Program-made: the position numbers and the translations under genes
Notes under the pieces: generated by a model
Database searches by the model: none
Told to the model about the DNA's origin: nothing
What the model saw: only the letters and a program-made list of their open reading frames with translations
Assembly (NCBI RefSeq): GCF_900163865.1
Contig: NZ_FUKU01000003.1
Location: forward strand, 1 to 64,000
Direction: 5' to 3'
From: Sphingobacterium sp. JB170
GTDB lineage: Bacteria; Bacteroidota; Bacteroidia; Sphingobacteriales; Sphingobacteriaceae
Length of the DNA: 64,000 nucleotides
In this document: piece after piece, positions 25,336-34,582 of the stretch
Layout: the number at the start of each line of letters is the position of its first letter
Numbering within the stretch: the stretch's first letter is position 1

Positions 25336-28165
25336 AGAATCGTGCAGTTTCACTTTTTTTAACCTTAAGGAGCTCTTCCGGAGTTCCGGCAAACATCAGC
25401 TCGCCGCCACCATTTCCTCCCTCGGGTCCCATATCAATTACCCAATCTGCGGTTTTTATTACATCTAAATTATGTTCGATAATTAGTACGGTGTTCCCAC
25501 GTTCTACTAAGCGGTCGATGACTCCTAGTAGAACATTGACATCCTCAAAATGTAACCCCGTTGTCGGCTCGTCTAAAATATAAAATGTGTTTCCCGTGTC
25601 TTTCTTGGAGAGTTCGGTGGCAAGCTTCACCCGTTGGGCTTCTCCGCCCGAAAGCGTTGTGGAGGACTGCCCAAGGGTGATGTACCCGAGCCCTACATCA
25701 TGTAAGGTTTTAATTTTTCTATAGATCGAAGGGATGTTTTCGAAAAAATCAACCGCTTCGTCGATAGTCATATTTAGTACGTCGGATATCGATTTTCCAC
25801 GGTACCGAACTTCTAGGGTTTCGCGGTTGTAGCGTTTACCGTGACAGGTTTCACAAGGGACCTGTACGTCGGGAAGAAAGTTCATTTCAATAATTTTCAT
25901 TCCTGCGCCTTGGCATGTTTCGCAACGGCCGCCTTTAACGTTGAACGAGAAACGTCCGGGTTTGTATCCTCTAATTTTGGCTTCAGGTAATTGAACAAAA
26001 AGCGTCCGTATATCCGAGAACACCCCCGTGTAGGTGGAAGGGTTTGATCGCGGTGTTCTTCCGATGGGGCTTTGATCAATTTCAATGACTTTATCGACAT
26101 GCGAAAGACCGTCTATTGATTTGTAGGGCATCGGAGTGGCTTTGGCGCGGAAGAAATGTTTGTTTAAGATGGGATACAGTGTGCCAGTAATAAGGCTGGA
26201 TTTTCCGGAGCCAGAGACACCTGTGACGAGAATAAGTGTACCTAAAGGAAAGTCAACATCGACATTTTTTAGGTTGTTTCCGGTTGCTCCTTTTAGCGTG
26301 AGGAGGTTTCCATTTCCAGATCTACGCTGGTTAGGGATAGATACTTCGCGCTGTCCATTTAAATATTGAGCGGTTAATGAGTTTGAGCGTATAATTTCCA
26401 GCGGCGTGCCTTGTGCAACAATTTTTCCGCCGTTAACACCTGCTTCGGGCCCCATATCTATAACATGGTCTGCATTGAGTATCATGTCTTTATCGTGCTC
26501 AACTACCAAAACAGAGTTACCAATATCACGAAGGTTTTTCAAAGAGTTTATCAACCGCTCGTTGTCTCGCTGATGTAAACCAATGCTCGGCTCATCAAGG
26601 ATGTAGAGCACGTTAACAAGCTGTGATCCGATTTGCGTCGCAAGGCGTATCCTTTGTGCTTCTCCTCCCGATAGCGTTTTGGAGGCCCGGTCTAAGGTTA
26701 GGTAACTTAAGCCTACATCTAAAAGAAAACCCAGTCGCGTGCGAATTTCTTTAAGAATTTCAGCGGCAATCGTGTTTTGTCTTTGATTGAGTCGTTTTTC
26801 AATACCTTCAAACCACATGTAAAGAGCACTGATGTCCATTCCCGCAAGTTCCGAGATGTTTTTATTGTCGATTTTGAAGTGTAGCGATTCCTTTTTAAGT
26901 CGTGCACCCTCACATACCGGACAGGTGATTTTGGTACGAAAATCATCTAACTGTGGCGAATCGTCGGAGCCTCTTCCGTTTAATTCCTCGAGCATTTTAA
27001 AAATGCCTTCAAATTGCACTTTATATTCCCTGGCGCCGTAGCTCCCGTAAGAAATAGTGAGGTGTATGGGGTCTGGATTGCCGAAAAGAAGTGTGTCGAT
27101 TTGGGCATCTGAGAGTTTGTCAATGGGCGCAGTTATTGAGAAATCAAGTTTCTTAGCAACGGCCTTTACCACCTGGAAGGTCCATGATTCTCGCGACGGC
27201 CCTAGCGGTAATATTGCGCCTTTTTGGATACTAAGGCTTTTGTCTGGAATGACAAAACTTTTGTCAATTTCAAAGATGTATCCCAGGCCATCGCATTTCG
27301 GACAAGCACCATAGGGCGAGTTGAATGAAAATGAGTTTGGTTGCGGTTCATCGTAAGAAATGCCGGATACTGCATCCATGAGGTAGCGACTGAAAAAGTG
27401 CTCGCGACCCTCGTTATTAGCTATTTTTATAATTCCTTTAGCGGTTTTCATAGCTTGCATTACCGAGGTGTACAATCGTTTAGCTTCATCGTTTGAGGTG
27501 TATAGCCGATCGACTACCGTTTCAATGTCGTGAATTTTGTAACGGTCAACTTGCATTTTAGGAGCTAAATCCATGATCTGGCCGTCAACACGTACTTTGG
27601 TATAACCCTGCTTGCGAATTTGTTCAAAAAGCTCTCTGTAGTGTCCTTTCCGGCCTTTTACTACCGGTGCAAGGATATAGATAGCCTCGCCATCGAACTC
27701 CTCAATAATTTTCTCTACAATTTGCTCCTCGGACATCCGTTGCATAGGCTCTCCCGTTCGGTAAGAGTATGCCTGGGCGGCACGCGCGTAGAGTAACCTT
27801 AGAAAATCGTATATTTCGGTAATCGTCCCGACTGTGGAACGGGGATTTTTGTTGGTTGTTTTCTGTTCTATTGAAATAACGGGGCTAAGACCTGATATTT
27901 TATCCACGTCAGGGCGTTCCATTCCTCCTAGAAATTGACGACTATAGGCCGAGAAGGTTTCCATGTAGCGGCGCTGTCCTTCAGCGTAAATCGTGTCGAA
28001 AGCTAGCGAAGATTTTCCGCTACCACTTAATCCTGTTATGACAACTAATTCGTTGCGTGGGAACGCGACGTCAATGTTACGTAAATTGTGGACGCGTGCT
28101 CCAAATACTTCTATATTATTTTGTTCGCCTAAATCGATATGGTTCTGCGGCTTTAAGGAGTCCAT
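25316..28165 (-). CDS. uvrA: Excinuclease ABC subunit A
   Basis: 949 residues from ATG at 28165. Two ABC ATPase modules are present: Walker A GLSGSGKSS near residue 45 and GVSGSGKSS near 655, with two LSGGEAQR signatures. Zinc modules CPKCDG and CPVCEG lie in the first half and CETCQG plus CETCHG in the second. UvrA scans DNA for bulky damage and loads UvrB. The longest open frame begins 8 codons earlier at a TTG, rejected because the ATG version gives the usual N-terminus. mutL is upstream in position but has its own promoter box. Confidence 0.96.
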   Translation of the reverse strand: MDSLKPQNHIDLGEQNNIEVFGARVHNLRNIDVAFPRNELVVITGLSGSGKSSLAFDTIYAEGQRRYMETFSAYSRQFLGGMERPDVDKISGLSPVISIEQKTTNKNPRSTVGTITEIYDFLRLLYARAAQAYSYRTGEPMQRMSEEQIVEKIIEEFDGEAIYILAPVVKGRKGHYRELFEQIRKQGYTKVRVDGQIMDLAPKMQVDRYKIHDIETVVDRLYTSNDEAKRLYTSVMQAMKTAKGIIKIANNEGREHFFSRYLMDAVSGISYDEPQPNSFSFNSPYGACPKCDGLGYIFEIDKSFVIPDKSLSIQKGAILPLGPSRESWTFQVVKAVAKKLDFSITAPIDKLSDAQIDTLLFGNPDPIHLTISYGSYGAREYKVQFEGIFKMLEELNGRGSDDSPQLDDFRTKITCPVCEGARLKKESLHFKIDNKNISELAGMDISALYMWFEGIEKRLNQRQNTIAAEILKEIRTRLGFLLDVGLSYLTLDRASKTLSGGEAQRIRLATQIGSQLVNVLYILDEPSIGLHQRDNERLINSLKNLRDIGNSVLVVEHDKDMILNADHVIDMGPEAGVNGGKIVAQGTPLEIIRSNSLTAQYLNGQREVSIPNQRRSGNGNLLTLKGATGNNLKNVDVDFPLGTLILVTGVSGSGKSSLITGTLYPILNKHFFRAKATPMPYKSIDGLSHVDKVIEIDQSPIGRTPRSNPSTYTGVFSDIRTLFVQLPEAKIRGYKPGRFSFNVKGGRCETCQGAGMKIIEMNFLPDVQVPCETCHGKRYNRETLEVRYRGKSISDVLNMTIDEAVDFFENIPSIYRKIKTLHDVGLGYITLGQSSTTLSGGEAQRVKLATELSKKDTGNTFYILDEPTTGLHFEDVNVLLGVIDRLVERGNTVLIIEHNLDVIKTADWVIDMGPEGGNGGGELMFAGTPEELLKVKKSETARFLKMEME

Positions 28166-28193
28166 GTGTGTGTGTTCTGAATTTTGCAAGATA

Positions 28194-28201
28194 CAAAGTT
28201 A
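28194..28201 (-). promoter_or_regulatory. uvrA: TAnnTTTG box upstream of uvrA
   Basis: TAACTTTG on the minus strand lies 28 bases before the ATG at 28165. I saw no LexA-like palindrome between the box and the gene. Confidence 0.45.
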
Positions 28202-28322
28202 CAGATTTTTAGGCGGACTACCTTGGTACGCTGTTACTGAAAATTGTAAAATTTGCGATTAGGACGGTGTTCGACGAAGCTTTAATGGATAATTTGTATT
28301 TTGTCGAAAATAAAATGGGAAT

Positions 28323-29369
28323 TTGAAGAAAATAGACTTAACAAAAAACGAGAAAGAAGTCGTGGAACAGGCTTTGGATCATTGGGTAGATAATGGTTTA
28401 CTGGGCCAAGGGCAGGTTGATGAGCTCAAAAGTACGATCGATCAACGGTCGTTTGAATGGAAAAGCTTGGCACGCTATGCTTTTTGGGTAGCACTGGTTT
28501 CGCTCGTCTTCTCCGTGTTTTCTTTGTTTGCCGACGACGCTTTAGTGAAATTTGTAGAGCGGTTCTACGAAACTCCGAACATTGTTTTTTGTCTGGTTTT
28601 TGCGGTGGTCGCTGTAGGTTTCTACGTGCTCGGTTTTCGCAATAAGAAACGCTACCCCGATAAAACGTTTTCTAATGAAACGCTGATGCTTGCTGGTTCG
28701 TTCGCTACGGCGGCGTGTATTGGTTTTTTAGGTCAAGTGCTTAATAAGAATACAAGTCATTACACTATCTCTTTTCTTCTTTCGATATTAATTTATATCT
28801 GGCTTGCTATCAAGTTACGCTCGAAGCTGATATGGGTATTTGCGCTTGTCGCTTTAGGTGTGTGGTTTGGTACCGAGACGTCCTACCACAGCAACTGGGG
28901 GTTCAAGTTTTGGGGAATGAATTTTCCGCTACGTTTTACGCTATTTGGTTTAATCATAACGGCGTTCTCTATTTGGGGGCAATCCAGGATTAAGCCTATC
29001 GCCGCATTTCAAAGCGTTAGTTATGTGATAGGCTTACTGTATACCATGATCGCCTTGTGGTGTTTGTCTATTTTTGGGAATTACAGCAGTTTTGACAACT
29101 GGACGCAAGTGCGCCAGTACGAAATCTTTTATTGGGGTTTGTTAGGCACGCTGTTGTCGCTTGCCCTTGCGCTATATGGGATGAAGACAAAAGACCATGT
29201 CGCTCGAGACATCGGCTTTGTATTTTTCATTCTGAATCTTTATACCCGATTCGTCGAATACCTGTGGGATAACATTAATAGAACGATTTTCTTTCTGATT
29301 TTGGCTATCTCGTTTTGGGCAGTAGGACGATGGGCTGAAAAAGTCTGGCGTAAAGGCCAGCCTAATTGA
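28323..29369 (+). CDS. DUF2157 membrane protein
   Basis: 348 residues from TTG at 28323; no in-frame ATG precedes the conserved start. Residues 1-45 are a soluble helical region (EKEVVEQALDHWVDNGLLGQGQVDEL), the typical DUF2157 opening, and the remainder holds about nine or ten hydrophobic helices. The family has no known function. The stop overlaps the stop of the convergent OsmC gene by 8 bases. Confidence 0.78.
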   Translation: MKKIDLTKNEKEVVEQALDHWVDNGLLGQGQVDELKSTIDQRSFEWKSLARYAFWVALVSLVFSVFSLFADDALVKFVERFYETPNIVFCLVFAVVAVGFYVLGFRNKKRYPDKTFSNETLMLAGSFATAACIGFLGQVLNKNTSHYTISFLLSILIYIWLAIKLRSKLIWVFALVALGVWFGTETSYHSNWGFKFWGMNFPLRFTLFGLIITAFSIWGQSRIKPIAAFQSVSYVIGLLYTMIALWCLSIFGNYSSFDNWTQVRQYEIFYWGLLGTLLSLALALYGMKTKDHVARDIGFVFFILNLYTRFVEYLWDNINRTIFFLILAISFWAVGRWAEKVWRKGQPN

Positions 29370-29778
29370 TTTTTAAGCTGTAAGTGATCTCTACTCCGCC
29401 AGCAGCAAGCATATCGTGTACTGAACAATATTTTTTCACAGCTAATTCTGCCGCCTTTTGTGCTTTTGTTTCGTCAATTTCTCCTGTTAATACGAAACTG
29501 ATGTGGATAGCCGTGAAAATATTAGGTACCGTATCGCGTCTTTTACCTTCGACTTCCACCTGTATATCACTAATTTTTTGACGCTGTTTTTGTAAAATTG
29601 AATGCAAGTCAAATACGCTACACGAACCTAATGCCATGAGTATAAGTTCCATAGGGCGCACCCCTCTCCCTTCGCCACCGATGGCTTCGGAACCATCGAT
29701 ATTTACTTTGACGGACGATAATTCGCTTGAGGCTTCGAAATGAACGGCTTGGTTTTTACGGTCTAATTGTATTTTCAT
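29362..29778 (-). CDS. OsmC family protein
   Basis: 138 residues, the short YhfA-like OsmC type. The fold's two redox cysteines are present: one in LGSCSVFDL (about residue 53) and one in KKYCSVHDML near 117. OsmC/Ohr proteins reduce organic hydroperoxides with thiols; this subgroup's substrate is not established. The GGEGRGVRPMELILMALGSCS segment at about 34-54 is the dimer-interface helix. A TAnnTTTG box lies 26 bases upstream. Confidence 0.88.
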   Translation of the reverse strand: MKIQLDRKNQAVHFEASSELSSVKVNIDGSEAIGGEGRGVRPMELILMALGSCSVFDLHSILQKQRQKISDIQVEVEGKRRDTVPNIFTAIHISFVLTGEIDETKAQKAAELAVKKYCSVHDMLAAGGVEITYSLKIN

Positions 29779-29804
29779 GACTTTATTTTTTTTTTAACGT
29801 ATTC

Positions 29805-29812
29805 CAAAGATA
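29805..29812 (-). promoter_or_regulatory. TAnnTTTG box upstream of the OsmC gene
   Basis: On the minus strand TATCTTTG is 26 bases before the ATG at 29778. Confidence 0.45.
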
Positions 29813-29892
29813 CACGATCTATTTTTAAAAAGGTAATCCTTGATGCTGCAACTGGAGAAGTGCCGGAATGAGGATTGACCCTAATAAAGGCA

Positions 29893-29928
29893 TAAAAAAA
29901 GCTCAACTTGCATTTTGTAGTTGAGCTT
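29893..29928 (-). terminator. Intrinsic terminator of the FadL-GDSL operon
   Basis: Ten-base arms (29919-29928 and 29899-29908) with a 10-base loop; on the minus strand they are followed by a run of seven T (opposite 29893-29899). It stands 24 bases after the stop of the GDSL lipoprotein gene. Confidence 0.85.
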
Positions 29929-29951
29929 AAGGGTGTTTTGGAATATACTAT

Positions 29952-31274
29952 CTAGGGAAACTTCACACCACGATACTGCGCCGCATTTACCTTAGGTAAT
30001 TTACTGCGGTAAGTCGAATTGATCGCATCGATAAATAGATTGGCAAGGAGTGCGTTCCCCATTGGTGTTAAATGTATGCCGTCAAGTGAGAAAGCATTTC
30101 CAGTTATGAAGGATGCATTGACACCTATTCCGTTGTATTGGATACCAGGGCTTTTTATTTTGTTTAGGTAAGTAAACGCATCGGCAAGGGCTAAGTTTTT
30201 CGCTTTTGCGACGTCCTTTATGGCGGCGTTGAACTCTTTGACGCGCGCTTGAACCTCTTTGACTTCTTGAGCGTCCAATACATACTTGCTTTCTACCGGG
30301 TTTAACGGGTGCAAGCCATAAGGAGCAGGGTTTTGGTCGCTTGTACTGCCTAAAAGGCCTGAAGAGGAAAAGGGTAGGACAAATAGGTCTTCGTCAGTTG
30401 CCGCCCGAGGTTCGCCTGACCCCGCAGTAATATAAATATTTTCAATTTCTTGGCCTGCACTTGCTGAGGCGGCCGCTAGTAGAGCGCTGCGCGTCACCGT
30501 TGTGAAGAACGGTATAGCCGTGACGTCCGGGATTGTCGCTAACACGCCTTTTGTATCCCCCACGGTTAAAGCATCGATAAAGTTATTGAGTAGTGCTGTA
30601 AATGTTGATGTTTGCGTGAGCGTCGTTGTCGGATCGTCCTCAACAGCCACCGCACCGTTCATTGCGTAACCCAGAATGTCGTTGTTGCCAAGCCAGAAGG
30701 AAAAAAACGTATGTTCTTTTTCCGAAACGTATTGTTGGTAGGTTAAGGTTTGTGGCGCATCATCGTCAAGTAACCGTTCAAAAAACGGATTCCCAAGTTG
30801 TGTGCCAAGACCCGGAGCAAATGCCAAATCCATTCGCATACCCGGAACACCGAAATTTTCAATATCACTCGTAAATTTCGTATACAGAGGGTCGTTCTTT
30901 GGATTCACACCTCTTATTGCTAGTTCGGTTGTTACCGGTTCGAGGACAGGCTGCCCATCTTGCAATCCCGTGAGCTTTAGGTATCCGGAGCCGTTTCTTT
31001 GGTCCTGGGAAAAAAGTGGACTTCTGAATTCTCCAACACCAACACTGGAAAGCTGTTCGGCTAACAAATTCGGGTAGGCGACTTCTTGTCCTTCGAGGTA
31101 CAGGCCACCGTCAGCATACCCGGCGGTCAACGAGTTTCCAATAGCGATATATTTAGTAAAATCTGCTTGTCCTGCTTGAGGTTCAAAATCGGACAACTCT
31201 GGTTTACACGAGGATGCAACTAAGATAGCGGATAGGCTTACATAAAGCCCTATATTTTTGAATGCGCTTTTCAT
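29952..31274 (-). CDS. SGNH/GDSL-hydrolase lipoprotein
   Basis: 440 residues. A lipoprotein signal ends at the cysteine in ASSCKP (about residue 23). The GDSL block I reads AIGNSLTAGYADGG at about 44-57, with the catalytic serine in GNSL, and block V is DGIHLTPMGNALLAN near 400, giving the Asp/His pair. FWLGNNDILG near 194 is block III. It is an envelope-anchored esterase or lipase. It starts 3 bases after the FadL-type porin gene, a pairing that suggests handling of lipids or lipid esters at the cell surface. Confidence 0.85.
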   Translation of the reverse strand: MKSAFKNIGLYVSLSAILVASSCKPELSDFEPQAGQADFTKYIAIGNSLTAGYADGGLYLEGQEVAYPNLLAEQLSSVGVGEFRSPLFSQDQRNGSGYLKLTGLQDGQPVLEPVTTELAIRGVNPKNDPLYTKFTSDIENFGVPGMRMDLAFAPGLGTQLGNPFFERLLDDDAPQTLTYQQYVSEKEHTFFSFWLGNNDILGYAMNGAVAVEDDPTTTLTQTSTFTALLNNFIDALTVGDTKGVLATIPDVTAIPFFTTVTRSALLAAASASAGQEIENIYITAGSGEPRAATDEDLFVLPFSSSGLLGSTSDQNPAPYGLHPLNPVESKYVLDAQEVKEVQARVKEFNAAIKDVAKAKNLALADAFTYLNKIKSPGIQYNGIGVNASFITGNAFSLDGIHLTPMGNALLANLFIDAINSTYRSKLPKVNAAQYRGVKFP

Positions 31275-31277
31275 ATT

Positions 31278-32498
31278 TTACCATTTATAAGTTAAAGAAA
31301 AACCAGGGGCGTGGATGTTAGTTGCATATGCCCCAGTGAGCCCAGAGTCTACATTAGAAACTGTGCGCTCGGCCAAGTGTTGAAATACGTAGGCTCCAGA
31401 TATATCCCATTTTTCATTAATATCGTAGGTAAATCCTATGGATCCCATCACGCGGTTATTATCCGGTGTTTCGGGTGAAACATATGGGCCACGTACAGGA
31501 CTGTACACATAACCGGCTCCTGCACGAAGCGCAAGCCTGTTCGTGGTTTGGTAATTAACACCAACTTTACCAGAAAATGCATTTTCATATTTCTTGGTCT
31601 GACGGGTATCTTGTAGGGCTGCAGTATTGTCGTGGTAATCGAAAACGAGCTCTTCGTAGATTTCATAGCCTATGATCGTCGCATCGGCAGCGATATCAAC
31701 TTTTTCTCCCGCTGGGAAGGAAATTCCTAAGTTGAAAGATCCCGGTAAGGGAAGCTCCGCATCAAATTTCGTGTTTGGAAACGACGAGGACAGCGCAGCT
31801 GGGACAGTGAATTCGGTGTCGCCATCCTTCAGCTTGGTTACTACTTTTGACCGATAGCTTAACGATATTGCAAAATCATCTTCTAAATTATAATGTACGC
31901 CGACGTGGAATCCCGTGCCCGTACCAACACCTGATAGTTCTGCTTTTCCAGGTTCTCCGTTTGCATTGGAAATTGGGATGGAGCGTGTGAGGTCGACGAA
32001 CCCAAGGTTGTACACAAAGCCACCACCTATACCAAAGTTTTCGGTGAGCTTGAAACTCAATGTTGGCTGAAAATATATCGCGCGCAATTGTAACGAATTT
32101 AACTCATATTTGCCCGGCCATTGATCGCCCCAATCCACTGCTCCACCAAAGGGTGTGTATATACCAAGGCCCGCCTTCCACCAAGAATCTTTAGGCCCGA
32201 AAGTGGCAAAGATTGAAAAAGGAGGACTGATTTGAAATTTTGAATGATGGGTGGTGGTACTGTTGATCTCTCTGAAAGCCGATCGGTACATCACCGCGCT
32301 CGCACCCGCAGACACTTCGTTATGGTCCATTTTCGCTAAGGCACCAGGGCTGTAGAAAATGGAGGAAGCGTCTATGAAAAGTGCTGATCCAGCTCCAGCC
32401 ATACCGACTTGTTTTTGGCTTTGTGTGTTCACTTGAGAGCCTTGCGCCCACAACATTGATGGGCTTGCAAGGAATATTGCGAATAGTAATCTTTTCAT
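31278..32498 (-). CDS. Outer-membrane transport protein, OmpP1/FadL/TodX family
   Basis: 406 residues. The signal peptide ends near WAQ-G (residue 19), followed by NTQSQKQVGMAGAGSALF, the N-terminal hatch seen in FadL-type channels. The rest is beta-strand with alternating hydrophobic residues and ends in an aromatic SLTYKW, the usual outer-membrane assembly signal. FadL barrels take up long-chain fatty acids or other hydrophobic molecules. It is the first gene of an operon with the GDSL lipoprotein. A palindrome at 32542-32562 lies 44 bases upstream. Confidence 0.87.
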   Translation of the reverse strand: MKRLLFAIFLASPSMLWAQGSQVNTQSQKQVGMAGAGSALFIDASSIFYSPGALAKMDHNEVSAGASAVMYRSAFREINSTTTHHSKFQISPPFSIFATFGPKDSWWKAGLGIYTPFGGAVDWGDQWPGKYELNSLQLRAIYFQPTLSFKLTENFGIGGGFVYNLGFVDLTRSIPISNANGEPGKAELSGVGTGTGFHVGVHYNLEDDFAISLSYRSKVVTKLKDGDTEFTVPAALSSSFPNTKFDAELPLPGSFNLGISFPAGEKVDIAADATIIGYEIYEELVFDYHDNTAALQDTRQTKKYENAFSGKVGVNYQTTNRLALRAGAGYVYSPVRGPYVSPETPDNNRVMGSIGFTYDINEKWDISGAYVFQHLAERTVSNVDSGLTGAYATNIHAPGFSLTYKW

Positions 32499-32541
32499 AC
32501 GCTTAATGGTTAGCGGGAATTGTTTTTGTTATGCTAACATA

Positions 32542-32562
32542 GCATTTATTTCGCATAAATGC
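32542..32562. promoter_or_regulatory. Palindrome upstream of the FadL-type gene
   Basis: GCATTTAT (32542-32549) and ATAAATGC (32555-32562) form a perfect 8-base inverted repeat around TTCGC. It lies 44-64 bases before the ATG of the porin gene, a good place for an operator. The binding protein is unknown. Confidence 0.4.
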
Positions 32563-32821
32563 AAATCTAAATTAAAATATATCAAGACTTGTTTTATTTT
32601 CAGTTGATGAGAACAAACGGATTAAGCGGGCGAACGTTGTATTCAAGTCTCAGGTGTCTTGGTGCTGGTTAGGTTTGCTTGGTTAACATGCATTTGATGA
32701 GGCTTCACGTTAACATGTGCGATGCGTCTTAATTTTCAAATTGGGGGAGTGTTTGTGATATTTTACGCGTTTTTTCGTTAAAAAAACTGAACAAAATACT
32801 AAACTAGTAGACTAAAAAAAT

Positions 32822-32829
32822 TAAATTTG
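32822..32829 (+). promoter_or_regulatory. metZ: TAnnTTTG box next to the metZ start
   Basis: TAAATTTG lies 6 bases before the ATG at 32836, predicting a leaderless or nearly leaderless mRNA. Confidence 0.45.
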
Positions 32830-32835
32830 CTCATC

Positions 32836-34008
32836 ATGGAAAAAGATCAATCTAAAATCATTCGGGAACAGGCTAATCGTTCCGCTACCAGAGAGCATTC
32901 CGTTCCATTGTATCTCACCTCTAGTTTTATCTTTGATAGCGCAGAGCAAGGGCGTGCTATTTTTGCCGACGAGGAAGAGGGGATGGTTTATTCACGTTAC
33001 GCAAATCCGAATACGACAGAATTTATCAATAAAGTATGCATCGGTGAACAGGCAGAAGCAGGCTTAGCATTTGCTTCAGGAATGGCTGCAGTATTTGCTA
33101 GTTTCGCTGCCTTGGTGCGGCACGGAGATCATATTGTCTCCTCGCGAGCTATTTTCGGATCGACACATCAACTTTTTACGCAGGTGTTCCCACGTTGGGG
33201 GGTGACGCACACGTATGTGGAGGCCGTTGATAATAAGGCGTGGGAAGACGCAATACAAGAAAATACAAAAATAGTATTCTTGGAATCACCGTCGAATCCC
33301 GGATTGGAGCTTGCGGATTTAGAATTTGTTGGCGGGTTAAAAGCGAAACATCCAAACGTAATTTTTGTTATCGACAATTGTTTTGCAACGCCGTACTTGC
33401 AGAAGCCTTTGAAATATGGGTTTGATTTGTCGGTTCATTCGGCCACTAAATATATGGACGGACAAGGGCGCGTTCTCGGCGGAGTCGTAGTGGGGGCATC
33501 GAGCCTAATCGATGAGTTACGTTTTTTCATCCGTCATACGGGGCCCGCTATGTCTCCGTTTAACGCATGGATACTTTCTAAAAGCATGGATACGCTCGGT
33601 ATAAGAATGGATCGTCACTGTAGCAGTGCGCTTGCGCTTGCCGAAGCATTAGAGGGGCATGATGAAATTGACGATGTAAAATATCCATTTTTACCCTCTC
33701 ATCCGCAGTATTTGTTGGCAACCAAACAAATGAAAGCCGGTGGTGGGATTGTGACATTTGAAGTTAAGGGTGGGGCGGAACGTGCTTTTCGTTTTATTGA
33801 CGCGCTGCAAATGATATTATATACATCGAACTTAGGTGATGCCCGGTCGATCGCAACACATCCAGGCTCTACCACGCATTCCAAGCTAACCGATGAGGAG
33901 AAAATAAACCTTGGAATTCGCCCCGGTACAATACGTCTTTCGGTTGGTTTGGAAGATAAAGACGATATTATCAACGATATTATCCAAGCTCTCGAAACAA
34001 CTAAATAA
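32836..34008 (+). CDS. metZ: O-succinylhomoserine sulfhydrylase-type PLP enzyme
   Basis: 390 residues from ATG at 32836 (an open frame from a TTG three codons earlier was rejected). It is a cystathionine-gamma-synthase-fold PLP enzyme: YSRYANPNT near 55-63, SGMAAVFA near 80, and the PLP lysine in SATKYMDGQGR at about residue 205. The closing ATHPGSTTHSKL and GTIRLSVGLED are family signatures. Sequence features fit MetZ, which makes homocysteine from O-succinylhomoserine and sulfide, but O-acetylhomoserine sulfhydrylase or methionine gamma-lyase cannot be fully excluded. Confidence 0.83.
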   Translation: MEKDQSKIIREQANRSATREHSVPLYLTSSFIFDSAEQGRAIFADEEEGMVYSRYANPNTTEFINKVCIGEQAEAGLAFASGMAAVFASFAALVRHGDHIVSSRAIFGSTHQLFTQVFPRWGVTHTYVEAVDNKAWEDAIQENTKIVFLESPSNPGLELADLEFVGGLKAKHPNVIFVIDNCFATPYLQKPLKYGFDLSVHSATKYMDGQGRVLGGVVVGASSLIDELRFFIRHTGPAMSPFNAWILSKSMDTLGIRMDRHCSSALALAEALEGHDEIDDVKYPFLPSHPQYLLATKQMKAGGGIVTFEVKGGAERAFRFIDALQMILYTSNLGDARSIATHPGSTTHSKLTDEEKINLGIRPGTIRLSVGLEDKDDIINDIIQALETTK

Positions 34009-34027
34009 GTATCTGTCCAAATAGAGC

Positions 34028-34072
34028 AAAAAAAATGCTTTTAGAGCGATAAATTCTAAAAGCATTTTTTTT
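34028..34072. terminator. Strong bidirectional terminator between metZ and tpx
   Basis: Eighteen-base perfect arms (34028-34045 and 34055-34072) around a 9-base loop, with eight A on one flank and eight T on the other. It can end transcripts of both convergent genes. Confidence 0.9.
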
Positions 34073-34084
34073 AATGTACCGTTC

Positions 34085-34582
34085 TTATAACGCTGTGATT
34101 GCTTGATCGTAATTTGGCTCCTCACTTGTCTCTTCGACTTGCTCGGTGTAGCTCACATTTCCGTTCTCGTCGATTACAACCACCGAACGACTTAATAGAC
34201 CTGCTAGTGGGCCGTCGGTGAAACGTAAATGGTAAGCATCAGAGAAATTACTGTCTTTATATTCTGAAAGCATAATAACATTTTCCAACCCTTCGGCTGC
34301 GCAGAAGCGTCCTTGTGCAAATGGAAGATCACGTGAAATGCATAAAACAACGGTGTTTTCTAAAGCTGAAGCTTTCTCATTGAATTTACGAACCGATGCC
34401 GCGCATGTTCCTGTATCGACACTAGGAAAGATGTTTAATACTACTTTTTTTCCTTTGAAATCGCTTAAGGATTTTTCAGATAAATCACCCGATGTTAACT
34501 TGAAATTTGGTGCAATATCACCTACTGACGGGAGACTGCCGAGCGTATTAACCGGAGAACCTTTAAATTTAATTGTTGCCAT
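34085..34582 (-). CDS. tpx: Thiol peroxidase (Tpx-type peroxiredoxin)
   Basis: 165 residues, matching the atypical two-cysteine peroxiredoxin Tpx. The peroxidatic cysteine is C60 in [15 protein letters not shown] and the resolving cysteine is C94 in [12 protein letters not shown], forming an intramolecular disulfide reduced by thioredoxin. The GSPVNTLG start and the [10 protein letters not shown] strand are typical. It reduces hydrogen and lipid peroxides. It is a single gene convergent with metZ; no OxyR-type site was recognised. Confidence 0.94.
   Translation of the reverse strand: MATIKFKGSPVNTLGSLPSVGDIAPNFKLTSGDLSEKSLSDFKGKKVVLNIFPSVDTGTCAASVRKFNEKASALENTVVLCISRDLPFAQGRFCAAEGLENVIMLSEYKDSNFSDAYHLRFTDGPLAGLLSRSVVVIDENGNVSYTEQVEETSEEPNYDQAITAL

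Larger units (their letters stand above)
32499..32835. other. 337-base divergent intergenic region (fadL-like / metZ)
   Basis: Besides the palindrome at 32542-32562 and the TAnnTTTG box at 32822, I see no open frame, RNA or repeat here. I looked for a SAM riboswitch in front of the methionine gene and found no convincing fold. Confidence 0.5.

Noticed and set aside
32585..32820. Possible SAM riboswitch before metZ
   Set aside because: No SAM-I, SAM-II or SAM-IV-like pairing pattern could be drawn; the region looks like plain promoter DNA.
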